Assembly (NCBI GenBank): GCA_938030175.1
Contig: CALHGQ010000357.1
Coordinates: 1 to 33,761 of the forward strand
Reading direction: 5' to 3'
Length of the DNA: 33,761 nucleotides
From: an uncultured bacterium
Lineage (GTDB): Bacteria > Planctomycetota > UBA1135 > GCA-002686595
Both the position numbers and the translations under genes were made by a program. Positions 18,112 to 25,383 of this stretch are shown piece by piece. How positions within the stretch are numbered: the first letter of the stretch is position 1; the number at the start of each line of letters is the position of its first letter. Under the pieces are notes generated by a model. The model ran no database searches. It worked only from the letters and a program-made list of their open reading frames with translations, and had not been told where the DNA came from.

Positions 18112-18217
18112 GGCCCTGACCCGAGTCCGCGCTCATGAAGCTGCGGGTTCAGCCCTAGGCTCGGTCACAAGGCCCATCGCACGAAGCGGCTCCTCCATTC
18201 GGAGGGGCCGTTTTTTT
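18112..18217 (+). ncRNA. predicted structured leader or small RNA ending in an intrinsic terminator
   Basis: On the plus strand, 18112-18174 can fold into a long interrupted stem: GGCC/GGCC outside, then TGA/TCA, then CCGAG/CTCGG. The apical part contains CCGC...GCGG. It is followed directly by the terminator at 18187-18217. The whole sits 44 nt before the asnB start. It may be an attenuator controlling asnB or the 3' end of a small RNA. It lacks the SRP RNA GGAAG motif, the tmRNA ends and RNase P core signatures, and I could not match it to a known riboswitch. Its 5' end is unknown. Confidence 0.35.
18187..18217 (+). terminator. intrinsic terminator upstream of asnB
   Basis: CGGCTCCTCC (18187-18196) pairs with GGAGGGGCCG (18201-18210), ten pairs including one G-T, around an ATTC loop. 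Seven Ts follow at 18211-18217. This is a textbook rho-independent terminator on the plus strand, yet it precedes asnB by 45 bp with no protein gene ending before it. It therefore terminates either a small RNA or an attenuated asnB leader. Confidence 0.8.
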
Positions 18218-18261
18218 CGTTCACCTCGCCTTCCACACGCCATCCACCAACCCACAAGACC

Positions 18262-19920
18262 ATGTGCTCCATTCTCGGCCTGCTCGATCTCCAAGGGGAT
18301 CCCACCCTCGCCCGCGCCACCGCCGTCAGGCTCTCCGGACTCCAACGCCACCGCGGGCCCGACTGGTCCGGCATCTACGCCTCGGATCGCGCCGTCCTCG
18401 CCCATGAGCGGTTGGCGATCGTGGACGTGCTCCACGGTGCCCAGCCCCTCGTGGACGGGGCGAGCTCCACCGTCTTGGCCGTGAACGGCGAGATCTACAA
18501 CCACCGAGAGCTGCGTGAGGCGCTCGAGGAACCCTACGAATTCGAGACCGACTCGGACTGTGAAGTGCTCTTGGCTCTCTATCGCGAGCAGGGCGCGCGG
18601 TTCTTGGAGTCCCTCGTTGGCATCTACGCGTTCATCCTGTTCGACGAGGAGCGCGACCGATACCTGGTGGCCCGCGACCCGATGGGGGTCATGCCCCTGT
18701 ACACGGGGCGGGATGCTGAAGGGACGTTCTACGTCGCGTCCGAGATGAAGGCGCTGGTGCCCATGTGCAAAGAGATTGAGGTCTTTCCCCCGGGGCACGT
18801 GCTCGATAGCGAGGTCGGGGAGCTCAGGCCCTTCGTGGCCCCAGGTTGGCGCACCTTCGCGGAGGTGAAGGACGGAGCGTCCGATCCAGCGCTAGTGCGT
18901 GGGGCCCTTGAGGACGCGGTGCAGCGGCAGCTCATGACCGACGTGCCCTACGGAGTGCTGCTCTCCGGCGGGCTCGACTCCTCGGTCATCGCTGCCACCG
19001 CCCAGAAATTCGCGGCGCAGCGCGTAGAGGATGGCGGCCGGCCCTGGTGGCCAACGCTTCACTCGTTCGCGATCGGCCTCGAGGGCAGCCCGGACCTCGC
19101 AGCGGCCCAGACCGTGGCCGACCATATTGGCACCGAACACCACTCGTTTGTCTTCACCGTCCAAGAAGGCCTCGATGCGCTCCGCGACGTGATCTATCAC
19201 CTGGAGACCTTCGACGTGACAACGGTGCGCGCCTCGACGCCCATGTACTTGATGGCGCGCCGCATCCGCGCCATGGGCATCAAGATGGTGCTCTCCGGGG
19301 AGGGGGCCGACGAGATCTTCGGCGGCTATCTCTACTTCCACAAAGCGCCCGATGCCCAGGCCTTCCACGAGGAGACGGTTCGCAAGCTCGACCGGCTGCA
19401 CTCCTATGACTGCCTGCGCGCGAACAAGTCCATGGCGGCATGGGGCATCGAGGCGCGGGTGCCGTTCCTCGACCAGCGCTTCCTCGACGCCGCGATGAAG
19501 CTCGATCCCGTCTGCAAGATGCCCCGCGACGGAAAGATGGAGAAGCATGTCCTCCGTGAGGCGTTCTCCGGGACCTTGCCGGAGTCCGTGCTCTGGCGTC
19601 AGAAGGAGCAGTTCTCCGACGGGGTGGGCTACGGATGGATCGATAGCCTGCGCGATCACGCGGACGCGGAGGTGACCGAGGCGCAGCTCGCCCAGGCTGC
19701 CTTCCGCTTTCCGATCCAGACGCCCGATACCAAGGAAGGCTATCTCTACCGCACGCTCTTCGAAGAGCGCTTTCCCCACGACGCGTGTGCTCGCACGGTT
19801 CCGGGGGGCAAGTCAGTGGCGTGCTCCACACCGGAGGCGATCGCCTGGGACGCCTCGTTCGCCGCATCGGCCGACCCATCGGGCCGGGCCGTTGCGGGCG
19901 TTCACACCGAGGCCTATTAG
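18262..19920 (+). CDS. asnB: asparagine synthetase, glutamine-hydrolysing
   Basis: The product is 552 aa, close to the 554 aa of E. coli AsnB. It makes asparagine from aspartate, glutamine and ATP in the cytoplasm. The start is fixed by Cys2 (MCSILGL), which must become the N-terminal nucleophile of the class II glutaminase domain. Other glutaminase residues are visible: RHRGPDWSG at 29-37, NGEIYNH at 75-81, and D98 in TDSDCEV. The synthetase domain carries the PP-loop SGGLDSS at 235-241 and GEGADEIFGGY further on. The C-terminal helical part is complete (MAAWGIEARVPFLD). A terminator 45 bp upstream suggests attenuation. The stop overlaps the stop of the convergent gene by 4 nt. Confidence 0.97.
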   Translation: MCSILGLLDLQGDPTLARATAVRLSGLQRHRGPDWSGIYASDRAVLAHERLAIVDVLHGAQPLVDGASSTVLAVNGEIYNHRELREALEEPYEFETDSDCEVLLALYREQGARFLESLVGIYAFILFDEERDRYLVARDPMGVMPLYTGRDAEGTFYVASEMKALVPMCKEIEVFPPGHVLDSEVGELRPFVAPGWRTFAEVKDGASDPALVRGALEDAVQRQLMTDVPYGVLLSGGLDSSVIAATAQKFAAQRVEDGGRPWWPTLHSFAIGLEGSPDLAAAQTVADHIGTEHHSFVFTVQEGLDALRDVIYHLETFDVTTVRASTPMYLMARRIRAMGIKMVLSGEGADEIFGGYLYFHKAPDAQAFHEETVRKLDRLHSYDCLRANKSMAAWGIEARVPFLDQRFLDAAMKLDPVCKMPRDGKMEKHVLREAFSGTLPESVLWRQKEQFSDGVGYGWIDSLRDHADAEVTEAQLAQAAFRFPIQTPDTKEGYLYRTLFEERFPHDACARTVPGGKSVACSTPEAIAWDASFAASADPSGRAVAGVHTEAY

Positions 19921-20594
19921 CTCATGAGAGCCTTCGCCTGTTCCACCCAGGCGTCGCGCTCGATGCGCTTGGAGAAGGTGCCGAGTTCGGTCGACAGGAT
20001 CTCCAGCTCGTCCACGGACAGGTTGGCGACCTGCTCGATCGTCTGAATGCCGAGGCCCTTCAGCGTCCTCTCGAGCGTGGTTCCGATGCCCTTGATGCGC
20101 TTGAGGTCGCAGTTGTCAGGCTCGAGCGACCTGTTGATCACGTCCACCGACTCCTCCAGGGTGCAGAGGCGCATGTCCTGGCTCTGGAGCGAGCGCTCGA
20201 TCTCAAGGAAGCGCTCCTCGGAGGGCTGAGCCGAGTCGACGCGCGCGCTCAGGCCGGCGACGACCATGCGCAGCTGATCGAGTTCCGTCCGCAGCTCGAC
20301 GTTGCCGTTGCGCGCCTCGTGGAAGGCGGCGGCGATGGCGGATTCGTGCTGGGCACCTTCCTTGGTGACCGCCAGAAAGCGCTGTTCGAGGCTCGCGGCG
20401 AACTCCGCTTGATTCGTCTCCATGCCGCCCACGAAGGCGTCAAGGGCCTCGACCTCCCTTTGCACGCGGACGAGCTCAGAGCTGTCCGCGCCCCCGCGAC
20501 GCTTGCGTCCGCTCCCGAGGGTTTCGTGCACGGCAAGGGCCGCAAGGCCTGAGGCCACGAGGAGGAAGAGGATGGTTGCAGTCGTTGTCAGCAT
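19917..20594 (-). CDS. membrane-anchored coiled-coil protein with C-terminal helix-hairpin-helix domain
   Basis: The product is 225 aa. An N-terminal membrane helix (ILFLLVASGLAALAV) is followed by a basic stretch (GRKRRGG). A long alpha-helical, probably coiled-coil region runs from about residue 40 to 160. The last 60 residues form a helix-hairpin-helix domain of the H3TH type (DLKRIKGIGTTLERTLKGLG, then IEQVANLS and RIERDAWVEQAKAL). I know this arrangement from small bacterial proteins often labelled as predicted flap-endonuclease-like, although no nuclease active site is present here. It may link DNA or another protein to the membrane. It lies 107 bp after the electron-transfer operon on the same strand and may or may not be cotranscribed. 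GGAG lies 12-15 nt upstream of the ATG. Confidence 0.85.
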   Translation of the reverse strand: MLTTTATILFLLVASGLAALAVHETLGSGRKRRGGADSSELVRVQREVEALDAFVGGMETNQAEFAASLEQRFLAVTKEGAQHESAIAAAFHEARNGNVELRTELDQLRMVVAGLSARVDSAQPSEERFLEIERSLQSQDMRLCTLEESVDVINRSLEPDNCDLKRIKGIGTTLERTLKGLGIQTIEQVANLSVDELEILSTELGTFSKRIERDAWVEQAKALMS

Positions 20595-20700
20595 GGCAGT
20601 AAGAGCTCCACTCGGGGGGTTGTCTCCCCGGTGGATCGGCGGCTGCGGCTGGCGAACTACTTACAAAATTGCATTTGGACTCGACGAGGCCAGAAGGTTC

Positions 20701-21369
20701 TCAGTTCGGGAAGTTGACGTCCAGCTGGGCCGCGTTCCAGACGGTCGGCTGGTGGCATCGGTTGCAGTCGAACGTCCAGCCAAGCCCCAGGTGGTTGGGG
20801 TTCTGGGCCCCGGCGAGGTCCGCCTGGTGGCAGTCCACGCACTCGATAGGAGTCGGAACAAACCGCCCGATCTCGGCCCCGGGGTGGCACGTTCGGCATG
20901 AAACGGCCGCGTGGACGCCCACCAGGGGGAAGCGCGTTTGCTGGTGCATCTCGAACATGCCGAACGGACGCCAGTTGGTCTCCGTGTGGCACTCCATACA
21001 GTCGTTGCCGAGCTGTCCGACGTGGACGTCCTCGTGGCAACCGGCGCAGCCCCGCGCGGTGAAGACCTCGATCGGGCCGCGATCGTTGTGGCATCGCAGG
21101 CACGACGCCGCAGAGTGGGCCCCGTTCAACGGGACGCCGGTTTCCTTCCTGTGGTTGAACGTGAAGTCCGCGCGCAGGTTGTTCCAGTTCGCGCCCTCAT
21201 GGCACAGGGTGCAGTCTGCGGGGAACGAGTCGTGGGGGAGGACAGGCCCGAGGGTCGCCCACCAGCGGTGCTGCTGGACGGCCTGGGGATTGCGCGACAC
21301 GCAGGCGCACAGCACGAGGTAGACGGCGGCCGCAGCGAAGAGCGGGTGCTTTTGAATCCAGTGGAACAT
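20701..21369 (-). CDS. 7-heme c-type cytochrome, predicted lipoprotein
   Basis: The product is 222 aa, with a strong AGGAG six nt before the ATG. The N-terminus has one hydrophobic segment ending in a lipobox-like LCAC (C23), so it is probably lipid-anchored, perhaps to the outer membrane. Seven CXXCH sites are seen: CTLCH, CLRCH, CAGCH, CMECH, CRTCH, CVDCH and CNRCH. The third is followed by EDVHVGQLG, the same CxxCH-x-DVH-x-GQ block that recurs in the 23-heme cytochrome of this operon, so the two share an origin. It is the last of four tightly packed genes, starting 9 nt after the barrel gene. By position it may be the cell-surface or outer-leaflet acceptor of the conduit. Confidence 0.93.
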   Translation of the reverse strand: MFHWIQKHPLFAAAAVYLVLCACVSRNPQAVQQHRWWATLGPVLPHDSFPADCTLCHEGANWNNLRADFTFNHRKETGVPLNGAHSAASCLRCHNDRGPIEVFTARGCAGCHEDVHVGQLGNDCMECHTETNWRPFGMFEMHQQTRFPLVGVHAAVSCRTCHPGAEIGRFVPTPIECVDCHQADLAGAQNPNHLGLGWTFDCNRCHQPTVWNAAQLDVNFPN

Positions 21370-21378
21370 GTCGGTCTC

Positions 21379-23181
21379 CTAGAAGCTGCGTTGGAGGAAG
21401 AGGCCGAGGAAGAACTGATCCTCGCGGTCCTGGAGTTGAACCTCGCCCGAGAGCGAGGCCGAGAGTCCGGTAGCGCGGAAGAGTTCGTACGAGCCGCGCG
21501 CTCGATGTTGATAGAGGTTGTCGACGTTGGAGTTGAAGCCAACGATATCGTTCTGCCGGACTTCGTACTGCACGGACCAGCTGCGCTTCGGGCCAAAGCG
21601 CCCGTAACGAAGTCGCGCGCCCACGAGCGAGGAGAACTTGGCGGAGCTTCCGAAAACGGCGAGGTCGAGGCGCGCGTCATCCGCGAAGACGTCGTAGAAG
21701 TCGACCCCAAACTCTGCGTCGCCGCCCGAGTCTTCCTCGTCGGCCCAGCCGCCCGCGCGGAGGTAGAGACGCTTGGCGTTGGCCTGCGAGCTGCCACCCT
21801 TCGTCCACTTCGAGACCGTGCCACCGAGGCGGTCGACGTGGGCGTCCTGGATTTGCGGCAGGCCGACCGGAGGGAACTCTGAGCGCTGAAGCTCCGGGTA
21901 CTCCTGGTGCCGGTAGTCGATGTTCAAGGTGACGTCGTTGTCGAAGCGCCTGCGGCCGTCGATGATCGCGTAGGTCAAGGACGGCCCCGAGTCCTTGACG
22001 TCGTCGCCTGCTCCGTAGATGTCGACCCAGGCCGAGCCGAAGACGTTCCAGCCTTCCACCGGGATGTACTGGCTCTTGAGCACGAGGAGGTCGCGGTCGC
22101 GGCTCCCGTTGTGCCATGTCTTCTGGTAGCCGCCCGTGATCGACAGGATCTCGCGCTCGTCCGCGACCCAGCGATACCAGGCGGCGAGTTGGAAGTCCTC
22201 GAGGGACTGCTGATCCTTGTCCGGCTCGGGCAGGAACCCCACGCTGCCGCCGTAGCTGTCGCCGCGGTCGGTTCGGGTGCTCCACGAAGCGCCGTCGAGG
22301 ACGCCAAACTCAGACATGCCGTCCTGAAGGAAGCGACCGAACTGAAGGCGGTCCCAGTCGTGCCGCGTCCCGCCGAGGGTGTAGCTGAGGCGATCGAGGC
22401 GGAAGTCCGATGTGCTCTCGTCGTCGTCGTTTCCGATCCGCTGGGTCCGGCGAGCGTTGATCTCTCCGTCGAAGTGCAGCGTGCCACCCTTTCCGAAGAG
22501 GTTCTCCCCATAGACGCCGCCGCCGAAGCGCAGGAACGAGTCGCCGCGCCCCTCCTCGGTGTCGACGATCCGATCCCAGGAGAGGTAGCTGCGGCCGGTG
22601 AGCTTCGACGCGCGGTTCTCGGGGTGCACGGCGTTGACCTCCGCGAGCAGCGGCATGTCCATGGTGAACCCGTCTTCCGGGCGCGTCCAGCGGGGTGCCT
22701 CACCGGTCTTGCTGGGGGGAGGCACGGCGGCCGTGGGTTCCTCCCGTGAAGGAACCGGGAGCTCGCCTTCGCGCTTGGGCGCGGGCTTCTCGAAGCGGCT
22801 CGACGGAACGCTGATGGATGCGCGGGTGCCTGGCTCAGGCCGAAACTGGCTGTCCTCGGGCCGTACGCTTGCGACGCGGCCCTCGAGCTCCAGGATCGTG
22901 CCGAACTGCTGGCGACCGCCGCGCTCTGTGAAGGTCACCCGATCGCCGACGCGCAGTCCGTCGCGCAGCCCGCGGTCGATCACGATGCCCGTGCCTTCCA
23001 CGAAGCTTGTGACCCGGGCGCTGATCTCCTCGGTCTCTTCAGCCTGCGTGGGGGAAGCGAGCGCGGGCGCCGCCGCCGCCACGGGCGCGCCGAAGACCGC
23101 AGCGAGCCCGAGGCTTACGTTCAGCGCAGCTGAGCGCCACGGCGCTGTGGGTGTAGGGGGCTTGGGTCTGGCAGTTTGCAT
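21379..23181 (-). CDS. outer-membrane beta-barrel protein, likely porin partner of the multiheme cytochromes
   Basis: The product is 600 aa. It has a signal peptide (hydrophobic at about residues 18-42, APALASPTQA cleavage region). A small beta domain at about 50-125 (RGLRDGLRVGDRVTF) looks like a periplasmic SH3-like fold. A Pro-rich linker follows to about 170. The remaining 430 residues alternate polar and hydrophobic residues with many aromatic girdle positions, acidic loops and a terminal aromatic (FFLGLFLQRSF), as in Gram-negative outer-membrane barrels. It lies between a 23-heme and a 7-heme cytochrome gene, with 9-nt gaps. This matches the role of MtrB/PioB or OmbB-type barrels, which hold a cytochrome inside the outer membrane. 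I see no clear sequence match to those families, so the role rests on fold and context. Confidence 0.8.
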   Translation of the reverse strand: MQTARPKPPTPTAPWRSAALNVSLGLAAVFGAPVAAAAPALASPTQAEETEEISARVTSFVEGTGIVIDRGLRDGLRVGDRVTFTERGGRQQFGTILELEGRVASVRPEDSQFRPEPGTRASISVPSSRFEKPAPKREGELPVPSREEPTAAVPPPSKTGEAPRWTRPEDGFTMDMPLLAEVNAVHPENRASKLTGRSYLSWDRIVDTEEGRGDSFLRFGGGVYGENLFGKGGTLHFDGEINARRTQRIGNDDDESTSDFRLDRLSYTLGGTRHDWDRLQFGRFLQDGMSEFGVLDGASWSTRTDRGDSYGGSVGFLPEPDKDQQSLEDFQLAAWYRWVADEREILSITGGYQKTWHNGSRDRDLLVLKSQYIPVEGWNVFGSAWVDIYGAGDDVKDSGPSLTYAIIDGRRRFDNDVTLNIDYRHQEYPELQRSEFPPVGLPQIQDAHVDRLGGTVSKWTKGGSSQANAKRLYLRAGGWADEEDSGGDAEFGVDFYDVFADDARLDLAVFGSSAKFSSLVGARLRYGRFGPKRSWSVQYEVRQNDIVGFNSNVDNLYQHRARGSYELFRATGLSASLSGEVQLQDREDQFFLGLFLQRSF

Positions 23182-23190
23182 GCGGACTCA

Positions 23191-25383
23191 CTAGCGCGAA
23201 CGCTTTTTCTTAGGACGGCGCCGCAGCGCCTTCTCGTGGACCCCGTGACAGTCGACGCACTCCCGGGAGAGGGGCCTGTACCGGATGAGGTCGGTTTCTT
23301 CTTCGGGCTTGTGGCAGGCCGCGCAGGCGACCTCCTCGTGGGCCTCGTCAAGGACGAAGCGCGACTCGAGATCGTGGTCGAAGCTCAGGACGCTGAACGC
23401 CTCGGCGCTCTCGTGGCACTTCACGCAGGCCTTCGCGCGCGGCTTGTCGAACTGGCCTTGGTGGGGCGACTCGTGGCAGCTTGCGCAGCCCGTTCCTGCG
23501 GCGGGCATCCACGTTCTGCCGATGGCGTCCGGGCGGCGGAGCGGCTCGTGGCAGCTAGAGCAACCGGTCTCCGCGTGGGCGTCCGCCAGGGGCCAGCCGG
23601 TCCAGCGCCCGTGGTTGAAGCCGTGGGGCTGGTCGCGGAACGAAGCTGTAGAGTGACATCGCGCGCAGTCGCTTCGCCCGTCGATGGTCTCTGGATGGCG
23701 TCGTTTGTCGAAGCGCCCTTCGTGGACGTCGTCGTGGCAGGAAGCGCAGCCGGTGACCGAGCCGTAGATGTCTTCGATCGCGCCGAACAAGCGGCCATTG
23801 GCGTCTGGAGTATCTGTGGGCACGTGGCACGAGGTGCACTCGGCGGTGCCGTGGGCGCCGGTCAGCGCATAGCCGGTCCAGAACTCGTGGTCGAACGACT
23901 GCTTCCCGTCCTGGAGATGCGCCGTGCCGAAGGAAGTGGTGTCGTGGCAGCGCGCGCAGTCGCCGTGGCTGACGGCGAGCGGCCCGCTCTCTTTGGCAGG
24001 GTGCGTGCCCAGGACCTCCTCGAAGAAGCCGCGGTGCGCGTCGGAGTGGCAGGACTCGCACGTGTGGTCGAGTCCGTGGAAACGCGGCGCGCCGCCCAAC
24101 TCCTCGGCTGGAGCGTGACAAGAGTCGCAGTCAGCTTCGACGTGGGCACCATCCAGCGGCAGGTCGGTGGATCCATGGGCTTCGGTGCCGAACGTGTGCG
24201 GCGCAAAGTGCGTCCGCGAGTGACACACGAGGCAGCCTTGTTCGTCGACGGAACCGCCGAGGAACTCAACGAGGCTCGATGTGTGCTCCGCCGGGACGGA
24301 CGGGAAGTTCAGCCCGGCGAACTGGCCCTGGTGCACGTCGTCGTGACATGCGGCACAGGTGTCGGCGTCACGGCCTGGATAGCGCTCGTCGTACTCCAGC
24401 TCGGGGGCGTGACAGTCGGCGCATTGCTGGACGTCGTGGGGAGCCGCAAGGGGGAAACCCGACGCGCCGTGTAGGGCGGCGGAGAGCTCGATTGCATCCT
24501 CGGCGAACGATGTGTGCTCGGCCAGGTGGCAGTTCGTGCAGAGCTGGTTGGCGGGCGTGCCGGTCAGGGTACGTGCGTTGGCTACGCCGCTGATGGCTGC
24601 GGCGCCTAGGACGAACGACTCGGAGTGGGGGAGGCTGTGGCAGCTCGCGCAGTCCCGGTACGCCGGGCGCTTCGCCGCAGGGCCGCGCAGGACGGCCAGG
24701 GAGTGGTTGGAGTCTTCCCCGTGGCACTCAGCGCACGAGAGGCCCGCGTGTCCACCCACAAGGTCGAGGAATCCGCTGTGCTTGATGTAGTGCTGGCTGT
24801 CGAAGCCGTGCTGGTGATGGCAGTCGACGCAGGAGGTTCGGTACTGCCCCTCGTGCACGTCCTCATGGCAGCTCGCGCAGTCTTGGGCCAGGCCGATGAA
24901 GCGGTGCGCTCCTTCCGGAACGAGCTTCACGTCGCTGTGCTCATGGCACTGATTGCAGTCGAGCTCCAGGTGCGCACCGTTCATGGCAAAGCCGATGAGC
25001 TGATGCTCGAACTCCCTCGGGTCCTGCACCCCTGCGCGCGCGAAGCTGAGGTCGTTGACGGCCTGGAAGTTCGCGCCGTGGTGGTCGGAGTGGCATCCTG
25101 CGCAGTTGTCGGCGACGGTGGAGTCGAGGATGCCGTGCAGCCCAATGCCCTGGTCTAAGTGGGTTTGGATGATGCTGTGACACTCCAGGCAAGAGCTGGT
25201 CATCGAAGAGCTCCATCCGCCGTGGCAGTCGGAGCAGCTGTTCTCCAGGCTCAGGCCTTCGACGCGGCCATGGGCGGCCAGTAGCTCACCTGGGGCCGTC
25301 TGACCGAAGTCGACGACCGCCGCAGAGATGACGGCGGCGAAGGAAACCACCGCGATGAGCGTCTTGGGCGAGGGCATGCCCAT
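23191..25383 (-). CDS. 23-heme periplasmic c-type cytochrome
   Basis: The product is 730 aa with a signal peptide or N-terminal anchor (TLIAVVSFAAVISAAVV). I count 23 CXXCH heme sites between residues 50 and 713, one per 29 residues. Five sites show a recurring block, CASCHEDVHEGQ or close variants, near residues 169, 343, 443, 546 and 633, so the protein grew by duplication of a cytochrome-c3-like unit. The C-terminus is unusually basic (RRRPKKKRSR). Its ATG shares one base with the TGA stop of the upstream fusion gene, with GGAGG six nt before, so the two are translationally coupled. Such a long heme chain can act as a periplasmic wire between the inner-membrane donor upstream and the barrel downstream. 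Confidence 0.93.
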   Translation of the reverse strand: MGMPSPKTLIAVVSFAAVISAAVVDFGQTAPGELLAAHGRVEGLSLENSCSDCHGGWSSSMTSSCLECHSIIQTHLDQGIGLHGILDSTVADNCAGCHSDHHGANFQAVNDLSFARAGVQDPREFEHQLIGFAMNGAHLELDCNQCHEHSDVKLVPEGAHRFIGLAQDCASCHEDVHEGQYRTSCVDCHHQHGFDSQHYIKHSGFLDLVGGHAGLSCAECHGEDSNHSLAVLRGPAAKRPAYRDCASCHSLPHSESFVLGAAAISGVANARTLTGTPANQLCTNCHLAEHTSFAEDAIELSAALHGASGFPLAAPHDVQQCADCHAPELEYDERYPGRDADTCAACHDDVHQGQFAGLNFPSVPAEHTSSLVEFLGGSVDEQGCLVCHSRTHFAPHTFGTEAHGSTDLPLDGAHVEADCDSCHAPAEELGGAPRFHGLDHTCESCHSDAHRGFFEEVLGTHPAKESGPLAVSHGDCARCHDTTSFGTAHLQDGKQSFDHEFWTGYALTGAHGTAECTSCHVPTDTPDANGRLFGAIEDIYGSVTGCASCHDDVHEGRFDKRRHPETIDGRSDCARCHSTASFRDQPHGFNHGRWTGWPLADAHAETGCSSCHEPLRRPDAIGRTWMPAAGTGCASCHESPHQGQFDKPRAKACVKCHESAEAFSVLSFDHDLESRFVLDEAHEEVACAACHKPEEETDLIRYRPLSRECVDCHGVHEKALRRRPKKKRSR

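Larger units (their letters stand above)
17772..18261. other. 490-bp divergent region: promoters, short tandem duplication, predicted structured RNA
   Basis: The region lies between the leftward vWA gene and rightward asnB. It contains a perfect 13-bp tandem duplication, ACCGGGTCACAGA, at 17861-17873 and 17874-17886. It also contains a folded segment plus intrinsic terminator at 18112-18217, annotated separately. I found no convincing protein-coding frame in it. The part from 17890 to 18110 shows nothing I can name. Confidence 0.45.

Noticed and set aside
18112-18174. Possible SRP RNA or tRNA in the asnB leader.
   Set aside because: It lacks the SRP GGAAG core and any cloverleaf; the GGTTCA present does not sit in a pairable T-arm.
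23176-24474. 432-codon plus-strand frame opposite the 23-heme cytochrome.
   Set aside because: It is a shadow of the repeated CXXCH coding sequence; no domain or signal was found.
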